From Megaleporinus macrocephalus (taxonomy: Eukaryota; Chordata; Actinopteri; Characiformes; Anostomidae), in the NCBI GenBank assembly GCA_021613375.1, contig CM038716.1, positions 11,944,774 to 12,008,773 of the forward strand: a DNA stretch of 64,000 bases. The letters are read 5' to 3'. Below the pieces are notes generated by a model. It did not search any database, was not told where the DNA came from, and saw only the letters and a program-made list of their open reading frames with translations. Shown here in pieces: positions 11,290-21,784 of the stretch (position 1 is its first letter; each line of letters starts with the position of its first letter). The translations under genes and the position numbers were made by a program.

Positions 11290-12800
11290 GACTCCATACA
11301 CAACTGGATGTCAATGAGCAGTTCCTTCAGCAGGCATCTATTGGTTTCTTATTTAGATCAAAACATCCATTTGCTAATAAATAAATTGACAAAACCCATT
11401 GACTCCAAACACAACTGCTTCATCAGGTACCTATTGGTTTTTGACTTGGGTTACAGCATTTATCTGAAACCCTCTGGTCATGCGGTTGACTAATGTCTCA
11501 TTTTGTGCTTAGAAAACAATTAAAAAACCCATTAACTCAAAACACAACTGGGAGTTAATGAGCAGTTTGTTCAGCAGGTACCTATTGGTTTCTCATTTAG
11601 ATTAAAGCATCCATCTGCTCATGAATTAATTTTATTTCTTACATACTCTCTGGTACCCTTTGGTCATATGGTCATAGCCATTTCTAGACTTTTGCTTTGA
11701 AAACAATTGAAAACCCATTGACTCAAAACACCACTGGAAGTCAATGAGCAGTTCCTTTAGCAGGTTTTTTGTTTAGATTTCTTGTTTAGATGAAAGCATA
11801 CATCTACTATTAAATTAATGTTATTTTTTAACATAATATCTGGTACTCTCTGAGTATGTGGTTGACTAAATTCTAGACTTTTGCTTAGAAAACAATTGAA
11901 AACCCATTGAGTTGCAACACAATGGAGGTCAATAGACAGTTGCTTAAGCCTTACTTTCTTCTATAGATTGATTTGTCTATTATATAGATTGATGATATAG
12001 AATATCTTTCCCTTTGCCATCATGAATCATGTCGACCTCGTCTACAAAAGGCTTGTGAATTCGATTGTAGAGTTGATTGAATCTGGTTTTACAATAGAAC
12101 CCTTCTTAAGCTGTTAATGGAGTCATGCTTTTCCAGTCAATGGACAGATTTCCTCACTTGGTAGAGTCTTAAACATATTTCTTGTATTCTTGAAATGCTT
12201 CTACTCTGGTTTCTTGTTTAGGTTACAGCATCCATCTGGTATCTGGAACCCTCTGGTCACGTGGTTGACTAGTTTCTAACTTTTTGCTTATAAAACAATT
12301 GAAAACCCATTGACTCAAAACACAACTGGAAGTCAATGAGCAGTTCCTTTAGCAGGTACCTATTGGTTTCTTGTTTAGATGAAAGCATACATCTACTATT
12401 AAATTAATGTTATTTTTTAACATAATATCTGGTACTCTGAGTATGTGGTTGACTGAATTCTAGACTTTTGCTTAGAAAACAATTGAAAATCTATTGAGTT
12501 ACAACACAATGGAAGGTCAATAGACAGTTGCTTAAGCCTTACTTTCTTCTATAGATTTTTTTGTCTATTATATAGATTGATGATATAGAATATCTTTCCC
12601 TTTGCCATCATGAATCATGTCGACCTCGTCTACAAAAGGCTTGTCAGTTCGATTGTAGAGTTGATTGAATCTGGTTTTACAATAGAACCCTTCTTAAGCT
12701 GTTAAAGGAGCCATGCTTTTCTAGTCAATGGACAGATTTCCTCACTTGGTAGAGTCTTAAACATATTTCTTGTAATCTTTAAATACGTCTACCTTTGACG
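11290..12800. repeat. ~190-bp diverged tandem repeat containing a recent ~590-bp duplication
   Basis: Units share AACAATTGAAAACCCATTGA, then CACAACTGGAAGTCAATGAG and CAGGTACCTATTGGTTTC. Superimposed on this, 11700-12190 is repeated almost exactly at about 12292-12790 (offset 589 bp; compare GTCGACCTCGTCTACAAAAG in both). The ~190-bp units are much more diverged than the two ~590-bp copies, so the larger duplication is younger. Confidence 0.85.
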
Positions 12801-12971
12801 TTGCGAATCATGTCATTATCGCCCAGGCAGCCATTAAACATCTCCTTCCTCCTCGATTTATTTAATAAGTTGTGACAATTTAATCAGGTTTTTAGCATTA
12901 ATTAATTTAAGCTCAGTTAATAGTGCCACCAAGGAAAGATTTCAAAGCTGTGCAAAAAATCACATGCCTCA

Positions 12972-12973
<2 letters not shown>
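12801..12973. other. AT-rich single-copy stretch
   Basis: Carries several TTAATTAATTTAA-type and TTTATTTAATAAG words; a possible conserved non-coding segment. No gene. Confidence 0.35.

Positions 12974-13058
<85 letters not shown>
12974..13058. repeat. (CT)n microsatellite, ~85 bp
   Basis: Perfect CT dinucleotide run. It generates poly-Ser/Leu frames on + and Arg/Glu frames on -, which are not genes. Confidence 0.98.
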
Positions 13059-13061
<3 letters not shown>

Positions 13062-13591
13062 ATTAATTAAGTTCCTGCTGAGAGACAGACTCTCGCCTAG
13101 ACCGAGTGCCTTGATTTCCCCAAAGGCGAATCTTAGCCAGACCAATTCTGGCACAGGACGCTGTCCAGCCTGCCCTCGCAGCATGTGTGGGTGTCTCTGC
13201 GTGTGTGTGGAAGAGTGACTACTCGTGTTATGACCCACTATAATTTTGATTCCGGCTAAAAAGAAAAAAAAAATAGAAAGAAAACACACATGGATGCGGT
13301 CCACGGCACTTAGCGGACCCGGCCTTCGCCTTCCTAACAGCATCATCCTGCCTGGCAGCTTTCAGAACCCTTCATTAGGGTTTAGCGTCCAGCTCCATCC
13401 AGGAGATGTCTTCGTAGACATCTGGTGGCATATATCTGCTGGTGGAGGATTAGCCGCTGCAGCGGGACTTGGCCGTGTTCTGGTTCCATAAGCCGGACAC
13501 TTCATGCTACGACCTGACCTCTTACATGCCGAGCATCTGCGAGATATTACTCTGAATATGTGTGGCTCATGTAACCGGGCTAGACTGGAAA
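13059..13591. other. Single-copy sequence
   Basis: 13246-13491 plus and 12969-13346 minus are open but unrecognised and overlap the CT tract. No gene supported. Confidence 0.4.
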
Positions 13592-13909
13592 CTTAGTACA
13601 ACACTTATTATTAAATATTAAACAGTATTAATAGAGTAAGTAGAGCTTTTCCATACGTCAGTGTGTTTATTTAACCCTTTCCAAGCTTCTCCTAAACAAC
13701 CCAGTATTGTTTACAGTTCTCATCTAATACCTGCTTTGACTGCTCAGTACTTCATTAAGCTAAATCAAGATTGCTGCTGAAGTAACTGAATACATTCATA
13801 CAATGTCTGGAACGTCCAGGAGAAATCTGGAACCTAACTTTGTTCTTCAAACTGGATCAAGATCTAATCTACTTCTCTCACAATAACATATTCATGTTAC
13901 TTTGTATTG
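13592..13909 (+). mobile_element. Dispersed repeat family Y, 3' part
   Basis: Matches 6530-6838 and 30931-31196 closely (CCCTTTCCAAGCTTCTCCT, GTCCAGGAGAAATCTGGAAC). The 5' half is absent. Confidence 0.7.
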
Positions 13910-14654
13910 GGTTTATAACATTGTACCCCAAGAGGCGATAGAGGGTCACTGTAGTCTGAAGCCCAATCAGTCCAACAAGTAGACACTGTAATGAATTGTA
14001 ATGCACTGTACATGTACTGTGGATATACAACAGTATATTTCTGTATTTTATAGTAATTGTATAATACAGTTAAATTATAATTATTATTATAACAGTATTT
14101 TCGGTTGAACTGACCTTCATCCCTTCAGTCTAGTTACTATCCATCAAAGTTGGACTACTGATTGTAGGCTGTTTAATGAATGTTTCTGTTTTCACGATAA
14201 CACTTCTTATTTAACTGTTCAAACTGTTTTCATTCATTTTGAGTGACAGAATTCAGTGAAAAGTCATTAAAGTTTCTTTAAATTATTAAAAGTTGGCTAG
14301 CTAGCAAGCGGTAAAGATTCTGACCTTTGTAATGTTTGTTTTGAGATAATTTCTTTATTTATGCAGCCTTGTTTAAAATAAAAAAATAAAAAATCTTAAA
14401 TATAATCTTTCTTGAGTTGTTATTTTAAGGGAATTCATTAAAAAAATGCAAAACAAGTGTTTGTGAATAAACAGTAACATTCAGGCGTATACGGTAAAAT
14501 TGCTGTAAAAGCAGTTATTCAACTGTCATACAGTAATCCAATATACAGCACAATCATGTTAAATTACACTATAGATGCTGTGAAATAACAGTAGCATTCT
14601 GGAATGTCTTGTACAATTACCATAAAAACATATTTATATAATGTCATTCAGTTT
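13910..14654. other. AT-rich sequence with scattered ACAGTAAA words
   Basis: No gene. Motifs of the type TACAGTAA become frequent towards 14650 and lead into the tandem array next door, so this may be a decayed part of the same repeat. Confidence 0.4.
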
Positions 14655-15012
14655 ACAGTAACATAACATTAGATTACAGTAGATTAACTGTAAAGTTACA
14701 GTAAAATAACATCATAATAATTTACAGTAGATTCACTGTAAAATTACAGTAAAATAACATCATAATAATAATTTACAGTAGATTCACTGTAAAATTACAG
14801 TAAAATATCATAATTTACAGTAGATTCACTGTAAAATAACAGTAAAATAACATCATAATTTACCGTAGATTCACTGTAATATTACAGTAAAATAACATCA
14901 TAATAAATTATAAACATCATAATAAATTATAGTAGATTCACTGTAAAATTACAGTAAAATAACATCATAATAAATTATAGTAGATTCACTGTAAAATTAC
15001 AGTAAAATGCTG
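14655..15012. repeat. ~48-bp tandem repeat with hairpin units, ~7 copies
   Basis: The unit contains TTTACAGT, six bases (AGATTC), then ACTGTAAA, a perfect 8-bp inverted repeat, followed by ATTACAGTAAAATAACATCA. Later copies lose one arm (TTATAGT). Confidence 0.85.
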
Positions 15013-15485
15013 GAATCTCATTTACTGCACTTATTGTTTACCAAATCAAAAAGCAAAGTAGTTTGCATGTCCTAATATGTTGTCGACTGCCTACATAGGC
15101 AATATTTAAGATAACTGCAAATTACTAGAACCAACCTCTAGATGTGTATGTAGGTTGATATCTTGTTTTGAAGACATGCATTGAGATATTTGTCAATTAG
15201 TATACTAGCTCGCTCTGCTATTCACTACCTACCTGGTTAGTGGGTTAAAGATCCAGCTCGTTAACCAGTAAATAAGCTTAACTATTTCAATTCTTATTGT
15301 TTGGTATTATTGGCTGATATTTTAATTATTTTAATATTAATTTTAATATATTTTAATTATTATTCTGGGGTGCCCAAGGACTCATGGTGGTGCAGTGTGG
15401 TGTTGAATAGCTGGATAACATTTGTCAGCTTTTTTGGGAATTTGGGAAAGACTGGTGATATTCTGAGACTCCAGAGGCAGTAAAA
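15013..15485. other. AT-rich single-copy stretch
   Basis: No gene. 15301-15360 is a TTTTAAT/ATTATT-rich low-complexity tract. Confidence 0.45.
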
Positions 15486-15605
15486 CCGTCTACTTTTAAT
15501 GGAAGTCAATGGAACCAGAATTCTTTCCAAGTGATTACACAGCTATTGGTCCATTTCTTATGGGATACATGTTTGTCTTTGGATAGCGATGCTCTGCTCT
15601 GGTTA
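15486..15605 (+). mobile_element. MITE-like family X, copy 3 (partial)
   Basis: Shares ACTTTTAATGGAAGTCAATG, GAACCAGAATT.TTTCCAAG and CTATTGGTCCATT, ending TTTGTCTTTGGATAGCGATG, the family's inverted end. Confidence 0.65.
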
Positions 15606-16416
15606 GCACTTATTGGTAACATCCAGCTATACAAGGATGTATTGAATCCACAGTGGAGCCCAAAGTAAGTTGGCTGCTTGACTTGTATGTATGTTTGTGT
15701 CGCTTTCCTTTTTTTTGTTTCCTGTTTTAAATGCTGCCCTTTACGCTGTGTGCACGATTCCTAACGAATAGACCAATTACGCTCACCTCGCGTTCAACTC
15801 TCTGTGGATATCCCGTCATGCAGACGGCCCCTTTAAAGTCCCGCGCGAGCTCTGTTGTGACAGCTCACCCGGGCAGCTGCTTGACAGATAAACTTGACAT
15901 TTCCAGTTATCACCCCGACATTCTTTCATCCAGAATATGGCTTCAAACCTGTCATCCTCCGTTACGTCAGTCCGAAGCAGGCCACGCCGCGCGCTGTCAA
16001 ACAGCATGAGCACCCGCCTTCGTTTCCCAAACACGTTATTAAAGCGTGTGGCCTTTCGGCGCCCTTGAATTCTCTTCTCTCTCTCAGCGAGCTGCCCTCT
16101 CCGCTCCCGAGTCCCGGCCGAGAGCTGCCAGCGCACTGGGATTGGAGGGAATGTGATTATCGTCTGATTGTTCTGGATGGAGATAATGAGTGTGTGGAGC
16201 TACGAGGCTGATGTCAGCAGCGATGAATGGAAGTCTGTCCCCCAAAATCTTTTTCTCTTATATGAAGCAAACTTCAGGAAGCAATGCTTGGAGGATGGTT
16301 TGGGCCCATGCACTATTTGAGTAGACCTTCTGTAGATTATATTACACAGTCTAAGGGCCAGGACTGGGGTTAAGGGGAGTAGAACCCACGGTCTGTATAG
16401 TTCTTTATATATATAT
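15606..16416. other. Single-copy, locally CpG-rich sequence
   Basis: 15730-16210 has overlapping open frames on both strands (15731-16009 and 15894-16211 plus, 15816-16136 minus) and is richer in CpG than the flanks. No family signature was recognised and the overlap of opposite-strand frames argues against confident coding. Confidence 0.4.
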
Positions 16417-16821
16417 ACACACTACCGCTCAAAAGTTTGGGATCACAGTGAAATGTTCTTGTTTTAATGGAGTATCTTCTTCCTTAACACAACAATGGAC
16501 TGACGGGTCTCTAAAGAAAGTTGTTTCTTTCTGGTCATTTTGAGTCGGTCAGCAAGCCATCAACTGCTGATCTTCAGATACTAAACTAACCTAGAATGTT
16601 GTTCCCTTTTATACTCACTTATTAGTAGAATGTTTTTCAGCTGTGATCACAATTGATCAAGAGTGTCCTAACAACCAATTAGTCCAATAACATCCTTAAC
16701 TTGGATTGGTGGTCGTACCAGGAGATTTAGACAGAGGACTGATAATTACTGATAATAGAACTATATGTAAAATAAGCCTCTATACAAAAATAGACTTTAA
16801 TACAAACATTTTTATTGCATG

Positions 16822-16830
<9 letters not shown>
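16417..16830 (-). mobile_element. Tc1-like transposon relic (deletion derivative)
   Basis: On + the outer end reads ACTACCGCTCAAAAGTTTGGG, the terminal sequence I know from fish Tc1-like elements. On the minus strand an ATG at 16538-16536 starts MTRKKQLSLETRQSIVVL..., which resembles the transposase N-terminus of that group (MARNKELSSETRQSIL-type); the frame stops after 24 residues (stop at 16466-16464). Upstream on the minus strand comes the element's untranslated leader. The body of the transposase is deleted, with the far terminus joined directly after the N-terminus. The other inverted repeat is not visible and that side runs into a (TA)n tract. Confidence 0.75.
16464..16538 (-). pseudogene. 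Tc1-like transposase N-terminal fragment
   Basis: 24 codons from ATG (16538) to a stop (16464), inside the relic described at 16417-16830. Only the first residues of the DNA-binding region remain; the catalytic DDE domain is absent, so it cannot be functional. Identification rests on recalled similarity of the first ~18 residues and on the correct spacing to the terminal sequence. Confidence 0.65.

Positions 16831-16859
<29 letters not shown>
16824..16859. repeat. (TA)n microsatellite
   Basis: Perfect TA run next to the Tc1-like relic. Confidence 0.95.
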
Positions 16860-16866
<7 letters not shown>

Positions 16867-16919
16867 ATTTATTTATTTTTTTGGGGGGGACTCAAGTACT
16901 ACCCATCCAAAATATATAT

Positions 16920-17023
16920 ACATATTGTCGCCGTCCAATGGAAAACTTTACAGGAGAGGCCAAAAACAGTCTTTACTTTCAATGAAAGTCAATAGAACCA
17001 GAATTTTTTCCAAGTGATTTTGA

Positions 17024-17026
<3 letters not shown>
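16920..17026 (+). mobile_element. MITE-like family X, copy 4 (head only)
   Basis: Begins ATTGTCGCCGTCCAATGGAA, includes TTTACAGGAGAGGCCAAAAA and AGAACCAGAATTTTTTCC, then breaks off into a (TA)n tract. The head sits next to TA repeats. Confidence 0.75.

Positions 17027-17111
<85 letters not shown>
17027..17111. repeat. (TA)n microsatellite, ~85 bp
   Basis: Uninterrupted TA run between two family X copies. Confidence 0.98.
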
Positions 17112-17113
<2 letters not shown>

Positions 17114-17302
17114 CGCTGTCCAATGAAAAACAAGTATCTCCAAAATGACCACATTACAGGAGAGGCCAAATCTGTCTTCTCCTTTAATGGAAGTCAATGG
17201 AACCCGAATTATTCCCAAGCTATTCTGGAGAATTTCTGCTGGTCCATTCATCATGGAATTTTCCCACAATGTAAACGGCAGCTGCAATCAGTTGATGTAT
17301 TA
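17111..17302 (+). mobile_element. MITE-like family X, copy 5
   Basis: Head TTGTCGCTGTCCAATGAAAA, then TACAGGAGAGGCCAAA, AATGGAAGTCAATGGAACCC, CTGGTCCATTCATCATGG and AATGTAAACGGCAGCTGC. It lacks the terminal tail. It begins at the edge of a long TA tract. Confidence 0.75.
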
Positions 17303-17366
17303 AAATAGAAATAAAATGGATAAACTGGATAAACATGAATAAAAATGGATAAACATGTTTTTCGAG

Positions 17367-17424
17367 ATACATACATACATACATACATACATACATACAT
17401 ACATACATACATACATACATACAT
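17367..17424. repeat. (ACAT)n microsatellite
   Basis: About 14 tandem copies of ACAT. Confidence 0.97.
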
Positions 17425-17746
17425 GTATAGTATTTACATAGTATTGGCTTATATGGGCGAACCTACACAGGGACTAGTGATGGATTTTTCTTTTCAGTGA
17501 TGATGTGCCGTCACGAACATCAAGATGCTCTTGTGTAATTACATAAGCTGTTGAATGTTACTGCAGTGCATGTGTAACAGTGGCTACATCACTAATAGTG
17601 CTTTAGTTTTTGCTTATTAGTGTTCTTTGACTACAATGCCCAGCATGCATTGCACGACTGCATCGTGCCATCATTGGGCAATAAAGAATACCATGCTGTT
17701 AAGGTAGCCTTAGATTAAGAGCATAATAAATACAGATATAATACAG
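17425..17746. other. Single-copy sequence
   Basis: No tandem repeat and no gene recognised; immediately upstream of the candidate exon. Confidence 0.4.
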
Positions 17747-17865
17747 CCCACCCTCCAATACCCACCTTAAAACCCATGCAGTTCTTTCAAACTCCCACCT
17801 TCGAGGTGCACCAGAAAGTCTCTAAACTGGAGAAAGTTCTCCAGAGACGACTGCAGCTGTGGGAG
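17747..17865 (+). CDS. Possible internal coding exon, unidentified protein
   Basis: An open stretch ends in GTGGGAG followed by GTGAGTAG, a near-perfect vertebrate 5' splice site. Read in the frame of TTCTTTCAAACTCCC it gives FFQTPTFEVHQKVSKLEKVL then QRRLQLWE, a plausible amphipathic helix. Two acceptors are possible: after ATACAG (exon 17747-17865, starting with two bases of a split codon) or after CATGCAG (exon 17782-17865, 28 codons, phase 0). Both acceptors have weak pyrimidine tracts. The reverse strand is also open and has an acceptor-like CTCACCTCCCACAG, so orientation is not certain. I do not recognise the protein. It could be a chance open stretch or part of an old repeat. Confidence 0.28.
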
Positions 17866-18229
17866 GTGAGTAGGCATGTTTACGCTAGACGGAGAAACAG
17901 TTACAGTAAATTTTGACTGGAGTTGAAGTTGCGCCGTTAAAGCAAATGAGTTGAAATGATCAGAAACGCAACTCTAAAGCCGTCAGATTACCTCAGACAG
18001 GCGTGTTCACAAGTCATTCAGAGTGTCTGATTCAGAGTGCAGGTTGAGCTTCTAGTCTACAGTACAGAATTCAGTGGTGCTTGCTCTGAATCCTGTAGTC
18101 TTAACTCACTATGAAGCCCCAATAAGTCCTGCCACGTCTGGTGCTCAGAAGAGAAGATGGTTATTCTTTTATGTGAGGTTTTAAAGCTCCGGTAAAAACT
18201 GCTCAGTTTACAGTGAAGCTACTTTCATT
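17866..18229. other. Single-copy sequence
   Basis: Would be intronic if the preceding exon is real. No gene or repeat seen. Confidence 0.4.
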
Positions 18230-19812
18230 TTGTGAGGTCAGACTGTGGTAGTATGAGTTCAGTCTGTGGTAGTATGAGGTCAGACTGTGGTAGTATGAGT
18301 TCAGTCTGTGGTAGTATGAGGTCAGACTGTGGTGGTATTAGATCAGACTGTCGTAGTATGAGTTCAGTCTGTGGTAGTATGAGGTCAGACTGGTGGTATT
18401 AGGTCGCACTGTGGCGGTATGAGTTCAGTCTGTGGTGGTATGAGGTCAGACTGTGGTGGTATGAGTTCAGTCTGTGGTAGTATGAGGTCAGACTGTGGTG
18501 GTATTAGATCAGACTGTCGTAGTATGAGGTCAGACTGGTGGTATTAGGTCGTACTGTGGCGGTATGAGTTCAGTCTGTGGTAGTATTAGATTAGACTGTG
18601 GTAGTATGAGTTCAGACTGTGGTAGTATTAGATTAGACTGTGGTAGTATGAGTTCAGACTGTGGTAGTATTAGATTAGACTGTGGTAGTATGAGTTCAGT
18701 CTGTGGTAGTATTAGATTAGACTGTGGCAGTATTAGATTAGACTGTGGTAGTATTAGATTAGACTGGTAGTTTGAGTTCAGTCTGTGGTAGTATTAGATT
18801 AGACTGTGGTAGTATGAGGTCAGACTGTGGTAGTATTAGGTCACACTGTGGTAGTATTAGATTAGACTGTGGTAGTATTAGGTCACACTGTGGTAGTATT
18901 AGATTAGACTGTGGTAGTATTAGATTAGACTGTGGTAGTATTAGGTCACACTGTGGTAGTATTAGATTAGACTGTGGTAGTATGAGTTCAGTCTGTGGCA
19001 GTATTAGATTAGACTGTGGTAGTATTAGATTAGACTGTGGTAGTATTAGGTCACACTGTGGTAGTATTAGATTAGACTGTGGTAGTATGAGTTCAGTCTG
19101 TCGTAGTATTAGATTAGACTGTGGTAGTATTAGATTAGACCGTGGTAGTATGAGTTCAGACTGTGGCAGTATTAGATTAGACTGTGGTAGTATTAGATTA
19201 GACTGTGGTAGTATTAGGTCACACTGTGGTAGTATTAGATTAGACTGTGGTAGTATGAGTTCAGTCTGTGGTAGTATTAGATTAGACTGTGGTAGTATTA
19301 GATTAGACTGTGGTAGTATGAGTTAAGACTGTGGCAGTATTAGATTAGACTGTGGTAGTATGAGTTCAGACTGTGGTAGTATTAGATTAGACTGTGGTAG
19401 TATTAGATTAGACTGTGGTAGTATGAGTTCAGACTGTGGCAGTATTAGATTAGACTGTGGTAGTATTAGATTAGACTGTGGTAGTATGAGTTCAGACTGT
19501 GGCAGTATTAGATTAGACTGTGGCAGTATTAGATTAGACTGTGGTAGTATTAGGTCAGACTGTGGTAGTATGAGTTCAGACTGTGGTAGTATTAGATTAG
19601 ACTCTGGTAGTATTAGGTCAGACTGTGGTAGTATTAGATTAGACTGTGGTAGTATTAGATTAGACTCTGGTAGTATTAGATTAGACTGTGGTAGTATGAG
19701 TTCAGACTGTGGCAGTATTAGATTAGACTGTGGTAGTATTAGATTAGACTGTGGTAGTATTAGATTAGACTGTGGTAGTATTAGATTAGACTGTGGTAGT
19801 ATGAGGTCATAT
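18230..19812. repeat. 21-bp minisatellite, ~75 copies
   Basis: The main unit is AGTATTAGATTAGACTGTGG plus T (21 bp). Variants are AGTATGAGTTCAGACTGTGG and AGTATTAGGTCACACTGTGG. The left third (18230-18560) is more irregular, with 18-bp units where ACTGTGGTGG lost bases. Because 21 is a multiple of 3, + frames read as SIRLDCG/SMSSDCG heptads and a minus frame as LILPQSN; frames break at 18769 and 19325. These are not genes. Confidence 0.96.
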
Positions 19813-20580
19813 TTGCTTTGCTCTTCCTTTTTCTTCTCTATTCCTCTTTTCCTTTGTTCTCTTCTCCTCTGTTCTTGTCTGTTCTCTTTTCTTCTCTCCT
19901 CTGTTCTCCTCTGTTTGTTCTGTTCTCTTCTCTCCTCTTCTCCTCTCTTCTGTTCTCTTTTTCTCCTCTCTCCTCTTCTCTTCTCTCCTCTTCTCCCCTT
20001 CTGTCTTCTCTTCTCTTCCATGTTCCTGTCTTTCATTTTCCACTGTTCTCCTCTGTTTCGTTCTGTTATCTTCTCTTCTCTTCTCTTCTCCTCTGATATC
20101 TTCTCTTCTCTTCTCCTCTGATATCCTCTCTTCTGTTCTGTTATCTTCTCATCTCTTCTCTTCTCCTCTCCTCTCCTCTGATATCCTCTCTTCTGTTCTG
20201 TTCTCTTCTCCTTCTCTACTCTGCTCTCCTCTGTTTGTTCTGTTCTCTTCTTCTCCTCTTTTCTCTTCTCCTATCTCTTATTCTCCCCTTCTATCCTTCT
20301 TCTCTTCCATGTTCTTGTCTTTCATTTTCCTCTCTTCCCCTATCTTCTCTTCTCTTCCCCTATCTTCTCTTCTCTTCTCTTCTCTTCTCTTCTCTTCTCT
20401 TCTCTTCTCTTCTCTTCTCTTCTCTTCTCTGTTCCTATCTTCCATTTTCCTCTATTTTCCTGTTTTGTTCTGTTCTCTCCTCTTTTCTTCTCTTCTCTTC
20501 TCTTCTCTTCTCTTCTCCTATCTTCCATTTTCCTCTTTTCTCCTCTGTCTTGTTCTGTTCTCCTCATCTCTCCTCTCTGT
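19813..20580. repeat. Pyrimidine-only tract, (TTCTC)n-type
   Basis: About 770 bp almost free of A and G on the + strand, built from TTCTC/CTCTT pentanucleotides with occasional TGTTC and ATATC. The purest part is 20340-20440. A larger duplicated block is visible (CTCTTCCATGTTC.TGTCTTTC at about 20015 and 20305). All frames here are composition artefacts. Confidence 0.95.
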
Positions 20581-21654
20581 TGCTATGCCGTTTGCGTACG
20601 TGATGTCATATTTGCTTTGTTTCTCGCTCCATCTGTTGCTCAGATCTGGGCCGGCTCTGATGACCCGTTATTGATGTCCCTGAGTGATGCCACGCCGCAG
20701 CTCAGCCCAGTAAACTCTGCCTCCTGCAGCTTTCTGCATTAGCCTCATGCAGCTCTACCACTCCAATCACGCGCCAGCCTTTCACTCATCAGCCACCGGC
20801 TCCACTCAAACGCCGCCTTTCAAAAGGCCGGCCCAGCTTTTCAACTTCTGTAGACGTTTTGAACTTCTGTAGCTGCTCAAGCGGCTGCGCGCCGGAGCTT
20901 TGAACGCACTTATCGTCTGACGCTTATCACAGCGCATCGAGTTTAGAGAATCTAATTCTTTCATGTGCTTAAGCGCCTCAAGGAAGCGTGATAGCAGCCA
21001 GTCAGATAGCAGGAGATTCCTGCAGGAGCTAGTGGTCTGTCAAGGCTTCCTACAGTACTCCGTTGTATATTTGAGGCACCTTTAATTATTTATTTATTTA
21101 TTTATTTATTTGTATCACAGTATGTGTCCGAAACCGTGAGCATGGTGGGTCAAACATTTCCGTTCTGCACGCGATGGAGTCTGAGAAAGATCAAGAACGT
21201 CTTGAATCAGGAACCCTTGGCGCGAGCACGTCTGTGGGTGAGCTGCAGAGGTCGGGGTTAAGTGAGCGGGTCTTGTATGTGTGGCAGGCTAATTAAGAAT
21301 ACAGCTTCAACCTATTAATGTGTTAATGCATCCATCCCTCTGTCTCTCTATCTCTCTCTCTCTCTCGTTCTTCTCACCTTCGTTTCACACATTTGCTCTG
21401 AGAACTGGACCCTTTTCAGCCTCCCGCCAAGCCAAACAGCCCAAATTCCAACAAAAACATTCAAAAATGTTTGAAAAAAAAAAAGCTGGAATTCATGCAA
21501 AGGAGGGCGCCTAAATATTAATGGCCATGGTTTTGGAACGGGATGTCCGTTAAGGTCAGACAGATTGAAGGTTGAAGATTCAAGAGTTTATTATATGTTT
21601 AGAAAAAGAAGCCAATACACTGTACAATGAAATACTGTATCCTACACTCCCTAC

Positions 21655-21696
<42 letters not shown>

Positions 21697-21784
21697 AATG
21701 TAAATCATATATACCATGTAACTATACAGTCTGTGTGTGTTTGTATTATAAATTGTATTGTATATAATGCAATATATTGTATTA
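20581..21784. other. Single-copy sequence with microsatellites
   Basis: 20640-21020 is non-repetitive, moderately GC-rich and without a recognisable frame; it may hold conserved non-coding sequence. (TTTA)n lies at 21086-21111, a CT-rich stretch at about 21340-21370, poly-A at 21475-21483 and (TA)n at 21660-21692. Confidence 0.45.

Noticed and set aside
18230..19812. Degenerate telomere repeat (TTAG-type words)
   Set aside because: TTAGATTAGAC occurs only as part of a 21-bp unit; no TTAGGG runs are present.
18564..20121. Long heptad-repeat frames (SIRLDCG) resembling an ice-binding or cysteine-rich protein
   Set aside because: 21-bp minisatellite; frames are interrupted at 18769 and 19325 and continue into a pure pyrimidine tract.
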